A stretch of 15,545 bases of DNA from Chloromonas sp. AAM2 (Eukaryota; Chlorophyta; Chlorophyceae; Chlamydomonadales; Chlamydomonadaceae), in contig QAXH01001815.1 of NCBI GenBank assembly GCA_004335635.1, forward strand, positions 1-15,545, in the 5' to 3' direction. Of this stretch, positions 10,847 through 15,545 are shown piece by piece. Each line of letters opens with the position of its first letter. The first letter of the stretch is position 1. The position numbers were made by a program, and so were the translations under genes. The notes under the pieces are model-generated. The model did no database searches and was not told the origin of the DNA. It saw only the letters and a program-made list of their open reading frames with translations.

Positions 10847-12170
10847 TACGTTCCAACAGCGATGCGAGACTGGTTGCAGTCTCTGTGCATCGTTGCGAGC
10901 ATGGCGTGCTCATACTTCCAACGTTGATAGTCAAAGAAACCGATGCCGGATGGCTGATGAGGCCTGCTGCAAGCCAGCTTTGCCGGTTGCTTGGGAACTG
11001 CGCTTTGACCACTTGACAGCAAACAGGCACAACAGGGCTTGGGTTCAAAATGCATGCATGCCGGACCATCTGGGCACACGTATCGCTAATGCCTGCAGTG
11101 CCGTGCCTTCCTGGTGGCCGGCACCGATGTCCTACATGCAACCGAGGTGTGTTACGCCAAGACTCGAGGGCCGGATTGCCTAGGAGTCAAGGTGTTGTTT
11201 GGATCCCAAGCACCAGGGGCTGTTCACCTGGGGCTGAACAGTAGTGAGGCTGACACCACATGTTGTGCCATGGCGGGCCCGACCATGGCGCTAATGCACA
11301 CAGAACAGGTAGGCAGGGCAACATGCACGTTCGCGACCAGTGCAAGGCAAGCAGGACAAATGCACAACCGCCTGCATTGAGGCCAAGTTTACTGTGAAAG
11401 GCCGAATGCTGTGACTACGATATACGTGTACTACACACACCTATTTGTTATCGAGTTGAGACCAGTCAGCATGTTGCACGTTGAGCCGTGCATCACGAGC
11501 CACGCGTCTGCGCCCAAGAGCCAGACTCGGCCCGATGTGCGTGACTTATTGCAAGTCCTGTTCGCCTACATGCATATCACAGATACATCATGCGTTGATA
11601 TCACTGAACAGATGCTGAACCAAACGGTTGAAGAAGAGCACTGCAGCTCTAGCTCATGCCTGGACGAGCACACAGAGCAGCTCTGTTGTTGATTGAGCAT
11701 TTGCTTGAACATTTCATGCGGCCACAGGCTGGCGAGCTGTGGCCGAGTCAGCAAGCACCATATGTGTAAGGAGATGAGATGGGAGAAGAGAGACGAAGAA
11801 GACTTGTTACAGGAGTGTCAACTTGTGTCCGGAAATATCAGTGTCAAGATCTCTTACAGACCGGCAACGGCTGGTCACACTAGTCACTAACTTAACTGTC
11901 AAGAAACAGAAAAGGGAGAAAGGCGAGAGCTGATACCGTTGCACTGTCTTGGCCCACCATTCATATTGGTGGTGGGGTGGGTGGGGGACGACAGCTTTTT
12001 TCAATGATGTCAATCTGCTGCACAAGATGGGCTCCATAGGCTGGCTGAGGGTAGCTCCCGTTTGCTTGGCTTGGCTGTGGCAGGTACACAACATGTTGCT
12101 CGTTTCCTTCCTCACGCGTGAACTCCTGCTTTTCACGTGTCACTTCCCAATTCTCTCGCCGGCACTCCAG
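10847..12170. other. Upstream region of the C2 gene, content unresolved
   Basis: The left end must hold the C2 promoter and 5' UTR; no TATA box is evident. On the plus strand several frames look exon-like but cannot be linked or recognised. One at about 11102-11306 ends at a GTAGGC donor-like site. One ending at the TGA at 11690-11692 is acidic and Cys/Ser-rich at its end. One at about 11653-11763 contains IEHLLEHFMRPQAGELWP before a GTGTAAGG donor-like site. They may be upstream exons of the membrane-protein candidate at 12171, or noise. Confidence 0.35.
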
Positions 12171-12337
12171 CACAGTTTGCTCTTGGGCAAAGCTCTCCTC
12201 TTATTCCTCATGACTGCGTTCCACAGTCCACAGCGCTCTGGCAGAGCATGACGTTCAGGGTCTTGGTCCGGTTTGTGCTGCAGTTCGCCTGCCTTGCCTG
12301 CTTTGGTCACTACGTTCGTTTTGCGTCCTTAATCAGG
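12171..12337 (+). CDS. Candidate exon of an unidentified membrane protein
   Basis: A pyrimidine-rich tract ends in the acceptor CACTCCAG at 12170, and a donor GTAGGT follows at 12338. The open frame between them encodes 55 complete residues after two bases of a split codon. It has a polar start (QSSPLIPHD), then STALWQSMTFRVLVRFVL and FACLACFGHYVRFASLIR, enough for one or two membrane-spanning helices. I do not recognise the family. The exon ends in phase 0, which does not match the next candidate exon at 12645 directly, so an intervening exon or a different boundary is needed. It could also be a chance hydrophobic frame. Confidence 0.35.
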
Positions 12338-12482
12338 GTAGGTCAGGGCGGTGTTCATCCCCCTCCGTGTCCTATGACGGCTACCCAAGGTCAGGGCTGG
12401 TTTTTGCACTTGATGGCCTTGGATGGGCGACTATGGCGAGAATACACGTGCCACTAGCCCTCGCCACTCGTGGCAGGGAATG

Positions 12483-12534
12483 TGCAATGGGGATTCAGTC
12501 AATTCTCCTGATGGGGATTCAGCCGATTCACCTG
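12483..12534. repeat. 24-bp tandem duplication
   Basis: ATGGGGATTCAGTCAATTCTCCTG is followed directly by a near copy, ATGGGGATTCAGCCGATTCACCTG (three mismatches). It lies between the two candidate membrane-protein exons and is probably intronic. Confidence 0.7.
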
Positions 12535-12644
12535 ATGGTTAGGTTCAGGCCCTGTGTTGCAATCACCGTACCCCTGGAAAAGGAGCTCACCTGTACACAT
12601 GTACACCTGACGGAGCATTTGGTTCTCCTGGCACACTATGCAGG

Positions 12645-12797
12645 GAGATGGCAGCCCTCGTCATCGAAGAGCTCTTGACTGTGACATCGTTGTCGTTGAT
12701 GATGTTGGGTGGAGTTGTTTTGAACGAAGCTCGGCTAAAGCAGCGGTTCATCAGGCGCAAGCAGGAGGATTGGACATCTGAGACAAACTGCGCCTGA
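12645..12797 (+). CDS. Candidate C-terminal exon of a membrane protein
   Basis: After an acceptor-like TATGCAG at 12637-12643, an open frame runs from GAG at 12645 to TGA at 12795-12797. It begins EMAALVIEELL, continues with the hydrophobic TVTSLSLMMLGGVVL, then a basic NEARLKQRFIRRKQEDW and a short end. One helix followed by a strongly positive flank fits a last transmembrane segment with a cytoplasmic tail, as seen before the catalytic part of membrane cyclases or sensor kinases. The frame stops 22 codons after the helix, so no catalytic domain is present. The family is not identified. It may share a gene with the exon-like stretch at 12171-12337. Confidence 0.38.
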   Translation, partial: EMAALVIEELLTVTSLSLMMLGGVVLNEARLKQRFIRRKQEDWTSETNCA

Positions 12798-13167
12798 GGA
12801 CATGCAGCAGCTGCGCAGCTTTGGTTCTGTGTGTAATTCCACTGCGATCGGAAATTTCATAGGAGTCCGGGCGGAACACCCAGTCGCGATGCTTCAGGTT
12901 CGTCGCGAAAGGAGGCAGCCCCCACCCGAGGGCGAACAGATGGCCATTCGCAAGTTTGTATCCCCGCCACGTGTACATGCGTAATCGTTGACTTGACTCA
13001 GTTCCAACTCCGCAGCATCAGATCAGATGGACCCTCAGATGGACCCAACGTTGCGCGGCGAAAGCGAACCGCAGCGCTGAATGGTGGTGAAAACACATCT
13101 TTGTGCTTTTTCTAGAACATCCATCCACATCACACGTTTTGACTTTTGCGACTCCGGAGGCCAACAT

Positions 13168-13187
13168 ACAGATACAGATACAGATGA
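13168..13187. repeat. Short (CAGATA)n repeat
   Basis: About three copies of the hexamer ATACAG/CAGATA occur here. They generate Asp-Thr or Cys-Ile runs in overlapping frames, which is a reason to distrust those frames as genes. Confidence 0.85.
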
Positions 13188-13355
13188 TATTGTGAATCCG
13201 GTCAAGGTTCAGGTACGGGCGTCTGAGCAACGTCATAGCCCTTTCTCGGACTCCAGGCCGGGCCCTCAGGGCCTGTGACACCATGCTGAGCACTTTAGGA
13301 GTCACCGATACCTGCCAGCTGCATCTTTTCGACTTAGCCACCCATGTCATGTGTA

Positions 13356-13384
13356 CACAACACAACACAACGCAACACAACACA
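13356..13384. repeat. (CACAA)n pentanucleotide repeat
   Basis: Nearly six copies of CACAA are present with one C-to-G change. The repeat lies at the start of a plus-strand frame and makes its N-terminus implausible as a protein. Confidence 0.9.
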
Positions 13385-14155
13385 GCATGTCCTGTCATGG
13401 TGATGCTCAGTCGCACCATGCAACAGCGCACACATACAATCAGCTCCATCTGACCAAGTCGACTGACTTCTTTGATGCTTTAGGCGAGGGCACTGCCTCC
13501 TGCCTTTATGAACCCTGGCTCATTCGGACGGCCGGGAATTGCCTCGTGGACCAGCAAACTGTTGTTACAATTGCTCTGGTCAATCACATGTGCAGACCCG
13601 ATGGCCACCTCAGATCACTCTTACTGCGTGACTTTGGCAACACGTCTCCACTGCTCACCATCCGTTTTTCACATGCCAGTCACGCAGCTCTTGTCCTGCT
13701 CTCTGTCTGCATGCAGCAGCCCCCTCCTCCTGGTGCCGACCTCTCAGGGTCGCATCACACCTCCAGGGCACTTGTGATGGCGGCCCTGGACCGACAGACC
13801 TCCTTAGCCCTGCAGCCGGTGCGCCGCTCAGGTAATGGGCATCGTCTAAAAGCAAGCACCTTGCCTCTGCCCAGCAGGAGGCACAGCCAGCCCTGGGTGC
13901 AAGCCTGATCAAAACGTACACTGGGCTTCATATGGCAGCCTAGCCCGCTCAAGGCATGGGCTGTGCGTAGCAGTCCAGCGGACTTTCTCAGTCCATTTGC
14001 TATTCTGGCCCCAGTCAACTTAAAGGCTGAACAGAGCATCAGACTTGTTTCCACAACACTCGTGCGTAAATCCAACAAGGTTGCTGTCTTGTCCCAGGAT
14101 TGCTTAGTGGGTTGCCCCTGGTGTCAGTGCCCAGCTCATCAGTTCGTCACACTTA

Positions 14156-14998
14156 ATGCCATACCGCAACGTGTTCGTTAGTGCACTGCATGCAGGTGTG
14201 CACGTGTACGCATGGGGCCGTGCCGACTTGGGCCAACTGGGAGTGCAGCTGCCCAAGGCTGAGATATCACATGACTCACATGGGGCAGCACGTGGTGCAC
14301 AAGATGACATGGACTGTGAAGCCACGGATGGCTGTGCACTGCTGCCGGTGGGTGGGGTTGGGTGGAAGGAAGGCCCATGCAGGGTTGTACAAATTTACTG
14401 TCAGTGCAGTCAGTGCAGACGTGTAGCTGGCACACGTAACCCACGCAGGGTGAAGCAATTTACAAATGGTGACACATTGACGCAAGTCGGGCAGAACAGC
14501 AGTTGATTTAGACAATGAGCAGACGATACTTAAGACGCGGACAGTGAGCAGACGATACTATAAGCCACCCATCACAGTGTGCATGTAGCTGCACATCTTT
14601 GATGTTGCTTGGAGGATACCACGAGGCGTCAGTCAGTCAGTCAGTCAGTCAGTCAGTCAGTCAGTCAGTCAGTCAGTCAGTCAGTCGCTCAGTCAGTCAG
14701 TCAGTCAGTCAGTCAGCTAGTCAATGCACTGTCTCGGCACCATAGGCAGCGGCTCTAGGGAAGACGTCAATCAACTGCCATGCACACGTCATCCCAATCT
14801 GTGTAGCTGCCATGCACACGTCATCCCAATCTGTGTAGCTGCCATGCACACGTCATCCCAATCTGTGTAGCTGCCATGCACACGTCATCCCAATCTGTGT
14901 AGCTGCCATGCACGCGCCTCAGGTGCCTGTCGCCACGCTTGGCACCGCTGACATCACTCACATCGCAGCGGGGCCGTTCAACACTGCTTTTGTGACAG
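14156..14998 (+). CDS. RCC1-repeat (beta-propeller) protein, partial
   Basis: Part of an RCC1-family gene. These proteins fold as seven-bladed propellers and act as exchange factors, photoreceptors such as UVR8, or scaffolds. The first exon ends at 14347 and contains the RCC1 signature VHVYAWGRADLGQLG, then a polar, acidic stretch (about 33 residues) with DDMDCEATDG. The second exon, 14923-14998, encodes VPVATLGTADITHIAAG, then NTAFVT, the second half of a blade. They join in phase 0, giving LLP/VPV. The first exon may begin at an acceptor at 14195, or may read further left through FVSALHAG, with an ATG at 14156. A phase-matched continuation (15110 onward, EGVQVWL) is possible. Most of the propeller is missing here, so the gene must extend beyond the parts seen, probably past the right edge. 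Confidence 0.62.
14515..14560. repeat. 29-bp imperfect tandem duplication
   Basis: TGAGCAGACGATACT occurs twice, at about 14516-14530 and 14545-14559, separated by TTAAGACGCGGACAG. It is inside the RCC1 intron and precedes the larger repeat arrays. Confidence 0.8.
14628..14716 (+). repeat. (CAGT)n tetranucleotide microsatellite
   Basis: About 89 bases of CAGT repeats carry one interruption (TCGCTCAGT near 14685-14690). They lie within the RCC1 intron 14348-14922, and degenerate copies continue a few bases further as CTAGTCA. Confidence 0.95.
14777..14913 (+). repeat. 32-bp tandem repeat, four copies plus a partial copy
   Basis: Four identical 32-base units beginning GCCATGCACACGTCATCCCA occupy 14777-14904. 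A nine-base start of a fifth unit (GCCATGCAC) runs to 14913. Nine bases later comes the AG of the acceptor used by the RCC1 exon at 14923. The copies are identical, which points to recent expansion or ongoing homogenisation. Confidence 0.95.
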
Positions 14999-15378
14999 GT
15001 GAGGACTTGAAAGGATAAAGAACAGGAGAGGCACAACGTGCAACGTTCTGACCGGTTGATGAGTGGCTCGCGGCTGGGTTGGGTTGGCAGCATTGGTGCT
15101 TTGCGTCAGAGGGCGTTCAAGTGTGGCTGGTGCCCACAGGCCCTTGCCGTTCTGACTGGATGATCAGCGCACTGCTGCTGCTACTAAGAAGATCAATTAA
15201 GGCGAGGGTTTGGTTAAGGGTCAAAATGAAGAGCAATGAGCACCAGGCTACCCACTGCACCGCATAGAATTGAAGCATCAAGTAGTAGAATTGACAGCCC
15301 CAATGCTTGTGCTCCAAAGCATGGCCCGTCCAAAAACAAAAAAAGAACCCAAACCTCAAGCCTTGAGCACACAGCCCC
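14999..15378 (+). other. Right part of the RCC1 gene, mostly intronic
   Basis: A donor GTGAGG at 14999 closes the RCC1 exon. The acceptor TTTGCGTCAG at 15109 could open another exon in the right phase (Glu-Gly-Val-Gln-Val-Trp-Leu), ending at GTGCCC near 15130 or reading on to a stop at 15265-15267. Beyond that I see no further RCC1 signature; the next blades would lie past the minisatellite. Confidence 0.35.
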
Positions 15379-15545
15379 TGTGCCTGTGCAGCAAAGAATC
15401 GCCTTCCCATCAACATCCCACCCATCACAGTGTGCCTGTGCAGCAAAGAATCGCCTTCCCAACAACATCCCACCCATCACAGTGTGCCTGTGCAGCGAAG
15501 AATCGCCTTCCCAACAACATCCCACCCATCACAGTGTGCCTGTGC
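15379..15545 (+). repeat. 52-bp minisatellite, cut by the window edge
   Basis: A 52-base unit starting TGTGCCTGTGCAGCAAAGAA begins at 15379, 15431 and 15483, and a fourth copy is cut off from 15535. Copies differ at only a few positions (ATCAACAT for AACAACAT in the first, GCGAAG for GCAAAG in the third). Open frames through it on the minus strand are repeat artefacts because 52 is not a multiple of three. Confidence 0.95.

Larger units (their letters stand above)
12798..14155. other. Region with exon-like fragments but no supportable gene
   Basis: Both strands show moderately long frames. They include a minus-strand one at 12751-12978 and plus-strand ones at 12802-12984, 13081-13278, 13351-13908 and 13508-13777. 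Part of the RCC1 gene must begin here or just to the right. The only hint is DHSYCVTLAT, encoded near 13600-13632, which has the look of an RCC1 strand but is not bounded by good splice sites. Short CAGATA and CACAA repeats produce some of the apparent coding signal. Confidence 0.35.

Noticed and set aside
12751..12978. Minus-strand frame reading like a globular protein (DWVFRPDSYEISDRSG)
   Set aside because: No family resemblance, no linked exons, and it overlaps the better plus-strand candidate at 12645-12797; left as unresolved.
15117..15525. Minus-strand proteins with repeated Gly-Trp-Asp and Cys motifs
   Set aside because: They arise from the 52-bp minisatellite and change frame between copies, so they are not genes.
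14777..15545. Possible CRISPR array
   Set aside because: The repeats are direct tandem copies without unique spacers, and the setting is a eukaryotic intron.

Overview
This window looks like nuclear DNA of a green alga, most likely a chlorophyte of the Chlamydomonas type. Its genes are broken into short exons by GT-AG introns. TGTAA poly(A)-type signals follow two of them, and microsatellites and minisatellites are common between and inside genes. The lineage is an inference from gene structure and protein families; no species was identified. There are no ribosome binding sites, operons, CRISPR arrays, tRNA or rRNA genes, or insertion sequences.

Layout. Positions 1-2625 hold no gene I can support. 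From 2626 to 6216 on the plus strand lies a nine-exon bestrophin-family anion channel gene. Every exon junction keeps the reading frame, giving 422 residues. Positions 6217-8249 are a 2 kb convergent intergenic region that carries the 3' ends of this gene and the next. From 10846 down to 8250 on the minus strand lies a seven-exon gene for a 275-residue protein. It has one calcium-type C2 domain, a long Tyr-Pro-Pro-Pro/His-Gly-rich arm and a very basic tail. It resembles plant SRC2-like C2 proteins joined to a glycine/proline-rich (GPRP-like) tail. Positions 10847-12170 are unresolved.

On the plus strand at 12171-12337 and 12645-12797 are two hydrophobic, exon-like stretches that may belong to an unidentified membrane protein. 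At 14156-14998 (possibly on to about 15130) is part of an RCC1-repeat (beta-propeller) gene that probably runs past the right edge. Its introns are packed with tandem repeats: a CAGT array, a 32-bp repeat ending at a splice acceptor and, further right, a 52-bp minisatellite cut by the window edge.

The genes show no sign of forming one system. A thylakoid-type or plasma-membrane anion channel, a Ca2+/lipid-binding C2 protein and an RCC1 protein are ordinary eukaryotic neighbours. I found no convincing undescribed system. The most useful results are the two complete spliced gene models, which are not obvious from unspliced reading frames, and the repeat structures tied to introns.
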